A stretch of 44,373 nucleotides of DNA. Source: an uncultured Ignavibacteriales bacterium (GTDB lineage: Bacteria; Bacteroidota; Ignavibacteria; Ignavibacteriales; Melioribacteraceae). Numbering within the stretch: the stretch's first letter is position 1; every line of letters starts with the position of its first letter. Location: the NCBI GenBank assembly GCA_947311785.1, contig CAMZLW010000097.1:1-44373 (forward strand), read 5' to 3'. The position numbers were made by a program, and so were the translations under genes. Shown one piece after another: positions 34,549 to 44,210 of the stretch. The notes below the pieces were generated by a model, which had not been told where the DNA came from, did no database searches, and saw nothing but the letters and a program-made list of their open reading frames with translations.

Positions 34549-36561
34549 CTAATTACCTCTTTTGTGTTCTTTGTACCAATCAAAAATTGTGTTCCACCAA
34601 AATTTAGCATTTTGTGGATTCAATACAAAATGTGTTTCATTAGGAAAATAGAGAAATTTTGAATCAACACCCATTTTTTGTAGTGCTGTAAAGAGTTCAA
34701 AGGCTTGACTTTCTGGAACTCTAAAGTCCTTTCCGCCATGAACAACAAGCATTGGAGTTTTAAAGTCTTTCACAAATTCGCTTGGCGACCATTTTCTATA
34801 AAGCTCAATGTTTTCCCAAGGTGCTCCGCCATTTTCCCATTCTGGAAACCAAAGCTCTTCTGTTGTGCCATACATACTTTCAAGATTATAAACACCATCG
34901 TGATTAACAAGTGCGTTAAACTTTGTGTTGTGTCCTTCAATCCAATTAATCATGTAACCACCGTATGATGCACCAGCAGCAAAGGTGTTGTTTTTATCTA
35001 TAAATTTGTAGTTGGCAATTGCGTAATCATAAGCGTTCATTAAATCTTCGTAAACCTTGCCACCCCAATCTTGCGAAATACCATCTGTGAATGCTTGTCC
35101 GTAACCAGTAGAACCGCGTGGATTAGGGGCAACAACAACATAACCTTTTGATGCAAACATTTGCAAGTTCCAACGGTAGTGGAAGTCATCACTCCAATGC
35201 CCTTGCGGACCACCGTGTATTAAAAATATCATTGGATACATTTTACTCTCATCAAAGAACGGAGGCTTAACAATAATTGATTGAACCTTTGCTCCCTCTG
35301 CACCTTCACTCCAAAATGTTTCAACATCATTCATTTCTAATTTAGATAGTAATGTGGCATTGATTGAAGTTATTTGCTCTAATCCACTTCCATCAATGTT
35401 AGCGTTAAAAATTTCAAATGGAAGTGTGGACTTTTGTGCTTTGAAAATTAAATTATTTCCCGAAATTACCAATCCACTTGCATCTACATCTTTAATAAAA
35501 AGTGTATTTTTTTTTGTTTGAATATTAATATTATAGATAGAATTATAAATCTCGTTTGCAGCAGTGTAGTAAATGGATTTTGAATCCTCTGCCCAAACAA
35601 TTTGCCCAAATGAAATATCGAGTTGTTCAGATATGTTTTTAAGTTTTTTTGTTTTTCTGTTATACAAAACAAGCGTTTGTTTATCCGCCTCGAAACCTGC
35701 ACGAGCCATTGAACGGAAAGCAATATATTTTCCATCAGGAGAATAGACTGGTTGATTATCGTTACCCTTGCTTGTTGAAATTTGAACTGGTTTGCTTTTT
35801 CCATCAAGTGATAAAATAAAAACATCGTTGTTGGTGCTGGTTGCAAGCATTTTTTCTTTGTTCATTGTGTAAACAATTTCGTTACCTTCTGGAGAAATAT
35901 TATAATCGTTTGAACTACCAAGTGCAATAGGGGGTGCGTCAAATGTGCTGTTGGGTGTTAAATCCATAGTCTCTTTAGTTTCTAAATCCATAAAAAAAAG
36001 ATGACTTCGTTTTACTCCACGCCAGTCGTTCCAATGGCGATACATTAGTTCTGTAAAGACTTCGGCTTCTACTTTGGAATTTTCTTTTGCTTCATCTTTT
36101 GCTTTGTTGCAATCTTGTGTTGAGCAGTCTGGATGCACCGATGAGACAAATAATATTTTACTTCCATCATTAGCCCAACGTATGCCCGAAGCACCAGTGT
36201 ATAAATTTGTTAATTCTTCTTTTTCACTTCCATCCAAATTGCATTGCCAAATTTGCCCATTAAATTGGTAAGTAAGTTTACTACCATCTGGAGAAAAACT
36301 TGGGCTACTTTCGTTTTTATCCGAATGCAATATTGCCCGAACATCAGTTCCATCAATGTTCATAAGGTAAATGTCTGTTTGTCCAGAATTGTTTTCCATT
36401 GAATATTGGCTAAGTGAAAAAGCAACTTGCTTTCCACTTGGAGAAACAACAACAGAGCCAATTCGTTTCATTGCCCATAAATCGTCAACATTAATTGCTC
36501 TTTTTTGCTGTGCAATAATTGTAACGGTTAAAAGTATCACTAAAATTAAAATACGTTTCAT
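34549..36561 (-). CDS. Exported S9-family prolyl-oligopeptidase-like peptidase
   Basis: A 670-residue serine peptidase of the acylaminoacyl/dipeptidyl peptidase group. The signal peptide ends near IIAQ (residue 18). A TolB/PD40-type beta-propeller follows (SPSFSPDGSKLTYQF, QPVYSPDGKYIAFRS). The alpha/beta-hydrolase domain has the catalytic triad S532 (GASYGGYM), D612 (HGGKDFRVP) and H644 (ETHFVL). It probably degrades peptides in the periplasm. Length is normal. It lies downstream of lysA, separated by a hairpin, and upstream of the coupled DUF1232 gene. Confidence 0.94.
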   Translation of the reverse strand: MKRILILVILLTVTIIAQQKRAINVDDLWAMKRIGSVVVSPSGKQVAFSLSQYSMENNSGQTDIYLMNIDGTDVRAILHSDKNESSPSFSPDGSKLTYQFNGQIWQCNLDGSEKEELTNLYTGASGIRWANDGSKILFVSSVHPDCSTQDCNKAKDEAKENSKVEAEVFTELMYRHWNDWRGVKRSHLFFMDLETKETMDLTPNSTFDAPPIALGSSNDYNISPEGNEIVYTMNKEKMLATSTNNDVFILSLDGKSKPVQISTSKGNDNQPVYSPDGKYIAFRSMARAGFEADKQTLVLYNRKTKKLKNISEQLDISFGQIVWAEDSKSIYYTAANEIYNSIYNINIQTKKNTLFIKDVDASGLVISGNNLIFKAQKSTLPFEIFNANIDGSGLEQITSINATLLSKLEMNDVETFWSEGAEGAKVQSIIVKPPFFDESKMYPMIFLIHGGPQGHWSDDFHYRWNLQMFASKGYVVVAPNPRGSTGYGQAFTDGISQDWGGKVYEDLMNAYDYAIANYKFIDKNNTFAAGASYGGYMINWIEGHNTKFNALVNHDGVYNLESMYGTTEELWFPEWENGGAPWENIELYRKWSPSEFVKDFKTPMLVVHGGKDFRVPESQAFELFTALQKMGVDSKFLYFPNETHFVLNPQNAKFWWNTIFDWYKEHKRGN

Positions 36562-36635
36562 CTATATTCCTCATAATTATAATATGATTTTCATTTTGAT
36601 GTAAAGATACTTATTTGGATTGGAATAATAAATGG

Positions 36636-36656
36636 GTTTACTATTCTTTAGTAAAC
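36636..36656 (-). terminator. Hairpin downstream of lysA
   Basis: GTTTACTA (36636-36643) and TAGTAAAC (36649-36656) form a perfect 8-bp stem with a 5-base loop. On the minus strand an ATTTATTATT tract follows. It lies between the lysA stop and the S9 peptidase start and may end lysA transcription. Confidence 0.5.
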
Positions 36657-36692
36657 TCAGCAACAAAGCTACACTAAACATTTGATAGATTT

Positions 36693-37958
36693 TTACAAAT
36701 GTTTCTCTTCATCAAAAACCAAATGTTCAAACGTCTCGCGGTTTCTAATAACTTTGTATTCACTTCCGTCAACCAAAATTTCTGCTGGTCTGCGGCGTCC
36801 GTTGTAGTTGGACGACATAACCATTCCGTAAGCACCAGCCGACATAATTGCAAGTTTATCTCCACGTGAAACCATTGTTATCTCTCGTTCTTTTGCAATG
36901 TAATCTCCTGTTTCACAAACAGGCCCAACAACATCAGCTTTGAAATTTTCGTTATCTATTTTGGTAATTGGTTGGATGTGGTGATATGATTTGTAAAGTG
37001 ATGGACGAAGCAACTCCGTCATAGCAGAATTTACAACAACAAAATTTTTACCAAGCGAGTTGGTTTTTGTGTAAAGAACATCTGTGAGTAACACTCCACC
37101 GTTTGCCGTTAAAAAACGTCCAGGTTCAAACAAAATTTTTGCATCAAGTTGCATAAAAATTGGCGTAAGTTTTTCTGAAAATTCTTTAGGTGTAAAAGTA
37201 GATTCGTTATTGTAGAGAACACCTATTCCACCTCCAATATCAAAATGCTTTAATTTGATTCCAGCAGATTGGATTTTTTTATAAAGCTCTGCCATTTTTA
37301 TAACAGCTTCAACAAATGGCTCTAACTTTGTTATTTGCGATCCGATGTGCATATCAATTCCTGTGAGTTCGATGTTACTTAATTTTGAGCATTCCACGAA
37401 CATATCGTAAGCGTAAACCGAGTCTATTCCAAATTTGTTTTCAGCAAGCCCTGTAGAGATATAGGGATGCGTCTCTGCATCAACATCTGGGTTTACACGA
37501 ATTGCAACGGGAGCCGTAACACCCAACTCGGTAGCTATGTTGTTTATTACATAAACCTCTTCGAGCGATTCTGCTTTAATAACCATTACACCTTTTTCTA
37601 AACCTAGCCGTATCTCTTCATCCGTTTTGCCTACACCAGTAAGGAGCATATCTTTAGGATTAACTCCAGCCTTTAATGCCCGATAAAATTCGCCTGCAGA
37701 ATTAACATCAACTCCACTTCCTAGTTCGTAAAATGTTTTTATTACACTTAGATTAAAATTGGATTTGGAAGCAAAATAAATTTTATGATTAACAGAACTA
37801 AATGCCTCATTCAACTCTTTGTATCTATCAATAAAAAAGTTTTTGCTGTACACAAACAAGGGGGTTGCAAATTCTTCTGAAAGTTTTAAAAGGCTCACCT
37901 TTTCACAGTAGAGATTATTGTCTTTGTATGTAAAATAATTAGACTTAAAATTAGTCAT
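36693..37958 (-). CDS. lysA: Diaminopimelate decarboxylase
   Basis: LysA decarboxylates meso-diaminopimelate to L-lysine with PLP. The Schiff-base lysine is K65 (YFASKSNFNL). The phosphate-binding glycines GGGIGVLY, the HIGSQI motif, C348 in CETGDYIA and the C-terminal AGAYGMVMSSNYNGRRRP all match the fold III family. The 421-residue length is standard. The start at 37958 gives the usual N terminus with a beta-strand before LATPLFVYS-like sequence (EEFATPLFVYS). A 365-base gap precedes it. Confidence 0.96.
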   Translation of the reverse strand: MTNFKSNYFTYKDNNLYCEKVSLLKLSEEFATPLFVYSKNFFIDRYKELNEAFSSVNHKIYFASKSNFNLSVIKTFYELGSGVDVNSAGEFYRALKAGVNPKDMLLTGVGKTDEEIRLGLEKGVMVIKAESLEEVYVINNIATELGVTAPVAIRVNPDVDAETHPYISTGLAENKFGIDSVYAYDMFVECSKLSNIELTGIDMHIGSQITKLEPFVEAVIKMAELYKKIQSAGIKLKHFDIGGGIGVLYNNESTFTPKEFSEKLTPIFMQLDAKILFEPGRFLTANGGVLLTDVLYTKTNSLGKNFVVVNSAMTELLRPSLYKSYHHIQPITKIDNENFKADVVGPVCETGDYIAKEREITMVSRGDKLAIMSAGAYGMVMSSNYNGRRRPAEILVDGSEYKVIRNRETFEHLVFDEEKHL

Positions 37959-38323
37959 TCAACTTCCGTTATAAGTTTTAAAATAATAACCCCCTTAAAA
38001 TAGAGAATCTTTTAATGAAGTTGAAATGAAGAAATTAGTAAATTTGCTTAAATTTTAATTTGAAAGTATTTTTAACATAAAGCAGAAACTATTGAACAGA
38101 CGGCAGTGTTACCTCAGTTAAGCGTGCTGTCATTCCAGTTTACGTTCTTTATAAGATTATAAATTTCTTACTATTGTTGGATATTCAAGCAATAAAAAAT
38201 GTTAGCAAAGCGGAATACGATGTGCTGTGTAATACTGTGTTACACTGAGGATCTCGAAGTGAGTTAATAATTTTTCTACTAATTACCGTGGGATTATAGC
38301 TAATTAAATAGCGTTTTTACTGC
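37959..38323. other. Intergenic gap between lysA and queD
   Basis: This 365-base gap contains no coding frame I can support. Its lysA-proximal part (to about 38090) is AT-rich and should hold the lysA promoter, but no element stands out. From about 38100 it is occupied by the degenerate repeat described separately. Confidence 0.6.
38100..38292. repeat. Degenerate dispersed repeat (copy 2 of the family at 4073)
   Basis: It shares three blocks in the same order with 4073-4215. These are ACGGCAGT at 38100-38107 (4089-4096 in copy 1), a 26-base core at 38238-38263 identical at 22 positions to 4111-4136, and CCGTGGG at 38286-38292 (4197-4203). About 80 extra bases sit between the first two blocks. 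The core is itself related to a well-known FCB intergenic repeat style (ACACTGAG...TCGAAGTG). Confidence 0.6.
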
Positions 38324-38746
38324 TTACTTGGTTAAAAACTTTTCATCTTCGGCGTAGGTATTTTCGGTTTCGCAAACACGAACTTTTATTTTTACAATCT
38401 CTTTTGGAAGTTCCGCTTTCGAAATCTTTCCTAAAAAATATTCTACAATGTTTTCCGCAGTAGTTTCAAAGGGAACAATAACATGGTTAGAATTTAGCTC
38501 AGTAATTTTTTCAATTAATATAGAGTCTCTTTCCCAAATAATTACAGTATGGTCAAGATTCTCTACAAGTGGTGCAACAATATCTTTTACATCAAAATAG
38601 TCCAACACCATTCCTGTATTAACATCAATGTTACCTTCAAATTCAACTTCCATTTTGTACGAGTGTCCGTGCAGGTTAAAGCATTTTCCTTTGTGGCACT
38701 GTAACCTATGTGCCATTTCCCATCTGAAATTTTTTGCTATTTTCAT
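38324..38746 (-). CDS. queD: 6-carboxy-5,6,7,8-tetrahydropterin synthase
   Basis: QueD converts dihydroneopterin triphosphate to 6-carboxytetrahydropterin, the first step specific to queuosine. Zinc ligands H13, H26 and H28 and the catalytic C22 (CFNLHGHSY) are in place. NLDHTVI and the ETAENIVEYF stretch match the family. The length of 140 is slightly above the 120 of E. coli QueD, with a longer C-terminal tail. queE follows upstream on the same strand with 102 bases between them, so they are probably one transcription unit. Confidence 0.94.
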   Translation of the reverse strand: MKIAKNFRWEMAHRLQCHKGKCFNLHGHSYKMEVEFEGNIDVNTGMVLDYFDVKDIVAPLVENLDHTVIIWERDSILIEKITELNSNHVIVPFETTAENIVEYFLGKISKAELPKEIVKIKVRVCETENTYAEDEKFLTK

Positions 38747-38848
38747 ATTATTCTAGTTTTCAAGATTTTAGACACAAGATGTGAGATAAATATTTGAGTC
38801 TGTAAAGTCTTAAAAATTATACTCCGTTTATTTCTAATTGTTTTTTTT

Positions 38849-39487
38849 TTAGACACCAGTTTTGTTTGGGTCCCAAATGTATTTATGTATTTGCAATTGA
38901 TATTTAACATTTAAATTGTCTTCCAAAATCCATTTAACCAATGCGTTATGTTCAATTTTTCCAAAGATGGATGAGAACAATATTTTTACTTTTTTATCTA
39001 AATCATATTTTTGAATAATAGATTTAGACCAATCGTAATCTTCCTTAGAACCAATAACAAATTTCACCTCGTCCGAAGTTTTTAATAGTTCAACATTTTG
39101 GAAATAATTTTTATTATCCATTTTGCTTGATGGAGTTTTAAAATCTAAAATATTTATTACTCTTTTATCTACATCTTTAATTGAAACTGAGCCACTAGTT
39201 TCTAGCAAAACTGTAAAATTATTGTCGCAAAGTTTTTCCATTAAAATATAAACTTCGTTCTGCAATAGTGGCTCGCCACCAGTAATTTCAACAAGATTAC
39301 AATTATACGATTTCACTTTTTCAATAATTGCAGTAACCGATAATTCATCACCATCGTAAAATGCGTATTCCGTATCGCAATAAGTACATCGCAAATTACA
39401 TCCAGTTAGCCTTACAAAAACACAACGCTCACCAGAGTATGTGCTTTCGCCTTGAATGGAATAAAATATTTCGTTTACTTTTAACAT
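38849..39487 (-). CDS. queE: 7-carboxy-7-deazaguanine synthase (radical SAM)
   Basis: QueE contracts carboxytetrahydropterin to 7-carboxy-7-deazaguanine using S-adenosylmethionine and a [4Fe-4S] cluster. Cluster ligands C30, C34 and C37 (GCNLRCTYCD) follow the N-terminal FYSIQGESTYSGERCVFVRL, which is diagnostic. ITGGEPLLQ binds SAM. At 212 residues it is of the short type. It is the first gene of the queE-queD unit and diverges from the HTH-DUF4870 gene across 146 bases. With queC and queF it supplies four of the steps to preQ1. folE is not in the window. Confidence 0.96.
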   Translation of the reverse strand: MLKVNEIFYSIQGESTYSGERCVFVRLTGCNLRCTYCDTEYAFYDGDELSVTAIIEKVKSYNCNLVEITGGEPLLQNEVYILMEKLCDNNFTVLLETSGSVSIKDVDKRVINILDFKTPSSKMDNKNYFQNVELLKTSDEVKFVIGSKEDYDWSKSIIQKYDLDKKVKILFSSIFGKIEHNALVKWILEDNLNVKYQLQIHKYIWDPNKTGV

Positions 39488-39633
39488 AAAACTCTAAATT
39501 ATTGTATCACAAAAATAGTAATATTATTTAAGAAGTAAGACTATTTTAATAAATGTAGTGTAAATGCCGCTGCAAAACAGTTGATTTATTTGCAATGATG
39601 GTTTAGATTTGAGCCAAGCATAATGGAGAAAAA

Positions 39634-40146
39634 ATGAACCAACACGAAATAGGAAATAAAATTTTAGAGCTAAGAAAAGCTAAAGGGTTAACTCAAGAAG
39701 AGTTAGCAATTAGATGTGGAGTAAATGTTAGAATAGTTCAAAAAATTGAAGCTGGTACGGTAAGCCCACGCATGGCAACGCTAATACTAATTGGTACAGA
39801 GTTAGATTATAAAATTCCGTTTGAAGAAAATGATGATATCAAGTTTTGGTTACTAACTTTACACCTTTCAAATTTTATTGCAATTCCTATATTTCCACTA
39901 ATAATTTGGGCAATAAAAAAAGATGATAATGCCGAAATAGATAAACAGGGTAAGGACGTAATCAATTTTCAAATAAGTATGATAATTTATCTTTTTGCTT
40001 CTGCACTTCTTCTGTTTGCCATTATTGGAATTTTATTGTTGCTACTTTTGGGGCTTTACATCACAGTTATAACTATAATTAATTCAACAAAAGTTGTAAT
40101 GGAAAAGGATTATAAGTATTATTTGACCATTAAGTTTATTAAATAA
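39634..40146 (+). CDS. HTH (XRE) domain fused to DUF4870 membrane domain
   Basis: A 170-residue protein. Residues 6-58 form an XRE/Cro-type helix-turn-helix (ILELRKAKGLTQEELAIRCG). Residues about 68-165 are a DUF4870 region with roughly three membrane helices (the clearest at about 75-93 and 112-150). The KQGKDVINFQISMIIY motif is typical of that family. It may be a membrane-bound transcription factor, but its targets are unknown. GGAG lies upstream of the ATG. It diverges from queE. Confidence 0.85.
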   Translation: MNQHEIGNKILELRKAKGLTQEELAIRCGVNVRIVQKIEAGTVSPRMATLILIGTELDYKIPFEENDDIKFWLLTLHLSNFIAIPIFPLIIWAIKKDDNAEIDKQGKDVINFQISMIIYLFASALLLFAIIGILLLLLLGLYITVITIINSTKVVMEKDYKYYLTIKFIK

Positions 40147-40197
40147 TATGGGCATTTGTTCGTTACCCATAAAATATTATTTTGTTATAAAATGTTA

Positions 40198-40267
40198 TTG
40201 CGGAGTTCATTCATTAGAATGAAGTAATCTGTAAAGGATTGTCATCCTAAGTGAAAGAATCAGGACA
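40198..40267. repeat. Degenerate dispersed repeat (GTCATCCT type)
   Basis: It contains ATTGCGGAG, a perfect 7-bp stem TTCATTC/GAATGAA (40206-40212/40217-40223) with a 4-base loop, and GTCATCCTAAGTGAAAGAAT at 40241-40260. The parts resemble worn copies of the GTCATTGCGAG and GTCATCCTGAGTGAA repeats common in Bacteroidota-like genomes. It fills part of the 262-base gap before purU. The rest of the gap shows nothing I can name. Confidence 0.5.
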
Positions 40268-40408
40268 TACTATTGTTCAAAGAACAGACCCCTGGCAATA
40301 ACTGATAAATATGAATACAACTAATTAGAAGGAAGATGCTTGATTCTCAAGTTTGGATAAAACATCAGATTTGCATTCAGCAATTAGAATCATGTATTTA
40401 GTAACAAT

Positions 40409-41257
40409 ATGACAGCAATACTTTTACTTTCGTGTGCAGACCAAAATGGATTGGTTGCAAAAATTTCAAACTTCATTTCTGAAAATAATGGCAACATTGT
40501 TGACTTAGATGAGCATGTAGATTCCGACCAAAATATGTTTTTTATCCGTGTTGCCTGGAGGATGAATGGATTTAAAATTGAAAAAAAAGATATTTATTCA
40601 AAATTTCAACCGTTAGCAGAAAAATTTAATGCAAAATGGGAAATTAATTTTACTGAGCAAAAGCCAAAACTTGCAATTTTTGTTTCAAAATACGATCACG
40701 CTTTGCAAGAAATTTTATGGCGTAATAAATTTGGTGAATTCAACACAGAAATAGTTGCAATAATTTCAAATCACCCAGATTTAATGGGGCTTTCAGAAAC
40801 TTACAATATTCCATTCTATCACTTCCCCATAACCAAAGAAACCAAAGCGGAACAAGAACAGAGGGAAATTGAATTACTAAAAAAAATGGATATCGATTTA
40901 ATAGTTCTTGCAAGATATATGCAAATACTTTCGGCAAACTTTGTCTCTCAATTTCCGAATAAAATAATTAATATACATCATTCATTTCTGCCAGCATTTA
41001 TGGGTGGAAATCCATATAAACAAGCTTTTGAACGTGGCGTAAAAATGATTGGAGCCACAAGCCATTTTGTAACAAACGATTTAGACGAAGGACCAATAAT
41101 TGCACAAGATATTATAAGAATTACCCACAAAGATTCTGTGAAAGAGCTTGTGCGTAAGGGTCGCGATTTAGAAAGATTGGTTTTAGCAAAAGCACTTCAC
41201 TGTTTTTTAGAGCATCGTGTTTTAGTGCATAAAGGAAAGACTATTGTTTTTGAATAA
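40409..41257 (+). CDS. purU: Formyltetrahydrofolate deformylase
   Basis: PurU hydrolyses 10-formyl-THF to THF and formate, feeding formate to purine synthesis and balancing one-carbon pools. An N-terminal ACT domain (about 1-85, ILLLSCADQNGLVAKISNFI) is followed by the formyltransferase fold. Catalytic residues N188 and H190 (INIHHSFLPAF) and D226 (NDLDEGPI) are present. The length of 282 is normal. No Shine-Dalgarno sequence is evident before the ATG at 40409. It appears to be a single-gene unit. Confidence 0.95.
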   Translation: MTAILLLSCADQNGLVAKISNFISENNGNIVDLDEHVDSDQNMFFIRVAWRMNGFKIEKKDIYSKFQPLAEKFNAKWEINFTEQKPKLAIFVSKYDHALQEILWRNKFGEFNTEIVAIISNHPDLMGLSETYNIPFYHFPITKETKAEQEQREIELLKKMDIDLIVLARYMQILSANFVSQFPNKIINIHHSFLPAFMGGNPYKQAFERGVKMIGATSHFVTNDLDEGPIIAQDIIRITHKDSVKELVRKGRDLERLVLAKALHCFLEHRVLVHKGKTIVFE

Positions 41258-41447
41258 ATCATTAATTTTCAATATAAATTTTCGATAGTAACGCGTTAGA
41301 GTGTCTAAACAAACATACTAATATTGATGTTGAAACATGAGGCTAATAAAATACTTGGCTTTTTTTTTAGACAGACTAGCATTAAGTAATATGTTTTTTT
41401 TAGTTTTAAAAGTTGTTTGAATAGAACAATTATTTACCGAGAATAGT

Positions 41448-44210
41448 ATGACACAAAAAAATGCACTTCACACCAACGAGTTACATGAAATAGCCAAAAC
41501 TCTTAACTTAGACTCTGACATCTCCTTTGATATGCAATATTTGGAAGATACTGAAAACAACATTCTTCAAGTATCTTCAGCATGCGAAAAAATTACTGGA
41601 TATACAGCTAAAGAGTTTAAGAACAATGCCAAGTTATTTAAATCTATTATTATTCCAAAAGACTTACCTAAGTGGAACAGACATCACCATTTTGCAAAAG
41701 AAAATGAAAGCCACGAAACTCAGATTAGAATAAAACACAAAAATGGAAACATTATTTGGGTTGAACATGTTTGTAAAAAAGTAGTTGACAAAAACGGAAT
41801 TGTCGTAGGTATTAGAGGCTCTAACAGAGATATTACACTCCATAAACTTCGCGAAGAACTTTATAAAACTAGCCAAGCAATATTTTTTATTTGGGAAAAT
41901 AAAAAAGGCTGGCCTGTTACATTTGTATCTGAAAACATTGAGCTTTTAACTGGCTATACCGAATATGATTTTACTAGTGGTAAACTTTCTTACGTTGATA
42001 TTATACATCAAGAGGATCTAAAATTAGTTGCTAACGAAGTTAAATATTTTAGTGAAAATAATTTTGAAGATTTTGAACACAAACCATACAGAATAGTAAC
42101 CAAGTGCGGCAAAATAAAGTGGCTTAAAGATAAAACGGTTGTGAAAAAAAATTCACTTGGAAAAATAACACACTACTATGGTAGCATTATAGATATTACA
42201 GAGTTAAAAAACTTAGAAATTACTCTTGCCGAAAGCGAAAAAAAATTTAAAAGTATATTCAAAAACCATTCTATGGTTAAATTATTAATAGATGCCGAAA
42301 CAGGAAGTATAGTTGATGCAAATGATGCTGCAGCACTTTTTTATGGCTGGTCAGTTGATGAATTAACAAGTATGAATGTTTCACAGATAAATACTCTTCC
42401 CACAAAAAAAATTAAAGCAACAATAAAAAGCATTGTAGAAAAAAATAAAACTTACTTTATATTTAAACATCGCAAGGCTAATGGCTCAATAAGTGGTGTT
42501 GAAGTTCACAGTAGTATGATAAATATTGGTGGAAAAATGTTTCTCCATTCAATTATTCACAATATAACTAAACAGAAAAAGACAGAAGAAGCTCTGAAAA
42601 ATAGCGAGCAACTATACAAAAGTGTCTTCCAAAATTCCCCAATGGGAATATTACATTTTAATAGCGAAGGAATTATTACAGACTGCAATGAAAAGGTTTC
42701 AAAAATTTTAGGTTCTGAACGTGATGTGTTAATAGGTTTCAATTTACTAACACAACTGCAAAACGAAAAAATGCGGAAAGAAATTATACGTACATTAGAA
42801 AAAGGAGAAGGTTATTTTAACGATTACTACACAAGTGTAACATCTAAAAAAAGTAGATCTATTGAGGTTCACTTTAATGCTATTTATAACTCCCAAAATC
42901 AAATAACAGGTTGCGTTGGTTTGGTTGAGGATATATCAGAAAAAAAAGAAACTGAAAAAATAGTAGCAGAGCAAGGTTTTATTGTAGAAAATATGAATGA
43001 CTTTGTGTATAGGCAAAATATAGATGGCAAGTTTGCTTACATTTCGCCAGGTATTACTAAGATGGTTGGTTATGCAGCAAAAGAGTGGGAAACTAATTAT
43101 AAAGATGTTTTAACCGATAACCCAATAAACAAAATTGCAATTAACAATACAAAAAGCACTTTACTAAAAGGGGTAATTCATCCACCATACGAGGTAGAAG
43201 TATATCATAAAAATGGTAAAAGAGTAATGTTGGAAGTAAGTGAAACCCCAATAATAGAGTCTGGCAAGGTAATTGGAATAACAGGAATTGGCCGTGATAT
43301 CACAGAGCGAAAAAATAATGAGTTACTTCAAAAAGCACTTTATTCTATTTCGGAAGAGGCAAGCAAATCTGAAACAATAGAGCAATTTTATAATGTGTTG
43401 CACAGCATAATTAAAACACTTATGCCTGCAAAAAACTTTTATATTGCAATTCATAACAGCGAAACAAATCTTATTAACTTTCCATATCACTCCGATGAAT
43501 TTGATAAAAACCCAATAGAAAGACCCTTTAGAAATGGCTTAACCGAATACATTCTTAGAACTAAAAAAAGTAAAATAATAACAAAGGCTGTGGAACAAAA
43601 GATTATTGATAGTGGTATTGTGGAACAAAGTAATATACATGCAAAAATTTGGATTGGAATATACTTAAAATTTGAAGGTAAATACAAGGGTGTGCTTGTT
43701 GTTAAAGATTACAATAACGAAAATGCATACAGCAAAAAAGACATGAAACTTTTACAATTTATTTCAGAACAAATTGTAAAAGTTGTAGATAAAGAATATA
43801 CAAAAGTTAGGCTTAAAAATACGGTTAATGACCTATTAAAAACTAAAAAAGAATTAGAAATTATTAATAAAAATAAAGACAGATTCTTTTCGATAATTGC
43901 TCACGATTTACGTAGCCCATTTATGGCTCTTATGGGTATATCGCAAATGATTTCGGAAGATATGGATAGCATGTCTGTTGGTGATGTTAAAGAAATGACA
44001 AGCACTATTTACAGCTCCACAAAAAATTCATATAAATTACTAGAAAACTTACTGAGTTGGTCGCACTTGCAAATGGGTTCTTTCCAAACCACCCCTAAAA
44101 ATTTGAAACTGTTTGAGGTTACAAATAATGTAATTTCTACCTTAAAGCTATCTGCAACTAAAAAAGAGATAATAATAAATAAGGTTCTACCCTTATTGTT
44201 GTGGAATTAG
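41448..44210 (+). CDS. Multi-PAS/GAF sensor histidine kinase lacking its ATPase domain
   Basis: Residues 15-620 hold five PAS domains in tandem (at about 15-135, 140-255, 260-380, 385-500 and 505-620). Each ends in the typical DIT/DIS motif (SNRDITLHK, IIDITELK, VEDISEKK, GRDITERK). A GAF domain (about 630-790) follows, then a HisKA dimerisation domain with H819 (IIAHDLRSPF). No transmembrane segment is visible, so it is cytosolic. The frame stops at residue 920, just where the HATPase domain should begin (LKLSATKKEIIIN...). As read, it cannot autophosphorylate alone. Remnants of an ATPase domain follow, so this is probably a frameshifted or badly read gene end. No partner regulator is visible. 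Confidence 0.85.
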   Translation: MTQKNALHTNELHEIAKTLNLDSDISFDMQYLEDTENNILQVSSACEKITGYTAKEFKNNAKLFKSIIIPKDLPKWNRHHHFAKENESHETQIRIKHKNGNIIWVEHVCKKVVDKNGIVVGIRGSNRDITLHKLREELYKTSQAIFFIWENKKGWPVTFVSENIELLTGYTEYDFTSGKLSYVDIIHQEDLKLVANEVKYFSENNFEDFEHKPYRIVTKCGKIKWLKDKTVVKKNSLGKITHYYGSIIDITELKNLEITLAESEKKFKSIFKNHSMVKLLIDAETGSIVDANDAAALFYGWSVDELTSMNVSQINTLPTKKIKATIKSIVEKNKTYFIFKHRKANGSISGVEVHSSMINIGGKMFLHSIIHNITKQKKTEEALKNSEQLYKSVFQNSPMGILHFNSEGIITDCNEKVSKILGSERDVLIGFNLLTQLQNEKMRKEIIRTLEKGEGYFNDYYTSVTSKKSRSIEVHFNAIYNSQNQITGCVGLVEDISEKKETEKIVAEQGFIVENMNDFVYRQNIDGKFAYISPGITKMVGYAAKEWETNYKDVLTDNPINKIAINNTKSTLLKGVIHPPYEVEVYHKNGKRVMLEVSETPIIESGKVIGITGIGRDITERKNNELLQKALYSISEEASKSETIEQFYNVLHSIIKTLMPAKNFYIAIHNSETNLINFPYHSDEFDKNPIERPFRNGLTEYILRTKKSKIITKAVEQKIIDSGIVEQSNIHAKIWIGIYLKFEGKYKGVLVVKDYNNENAYSKKDMKLLQFISEQIVKVVDKEYTKVRLKNTVNDLLKTKKELEIINKNKDRFFSIIAHDLRSPFMALMGISQMISEDMDSMSVGDVKEMTSTIYSSTKNSYKLLENLLSWSHLQMGSFQTTPKNLKLFEVTNNVISTLKLSATKKEIIINKVLPLLLWN

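Noticed and set aside
35484-35846. A 120-codon frame within the S9 peptidase gene, same strand
   Set aside because: It is out of frame inside a continuous propeller region and is rich in low-complexity residues.
41303-41372. GTCTAAA ... TTTAGAC inverted repeat before the PAS kinase gene
   Set aside because: Arms are only 7 bp with a loop over 50 bases, which is expected by chance in such AT-rich sequence.
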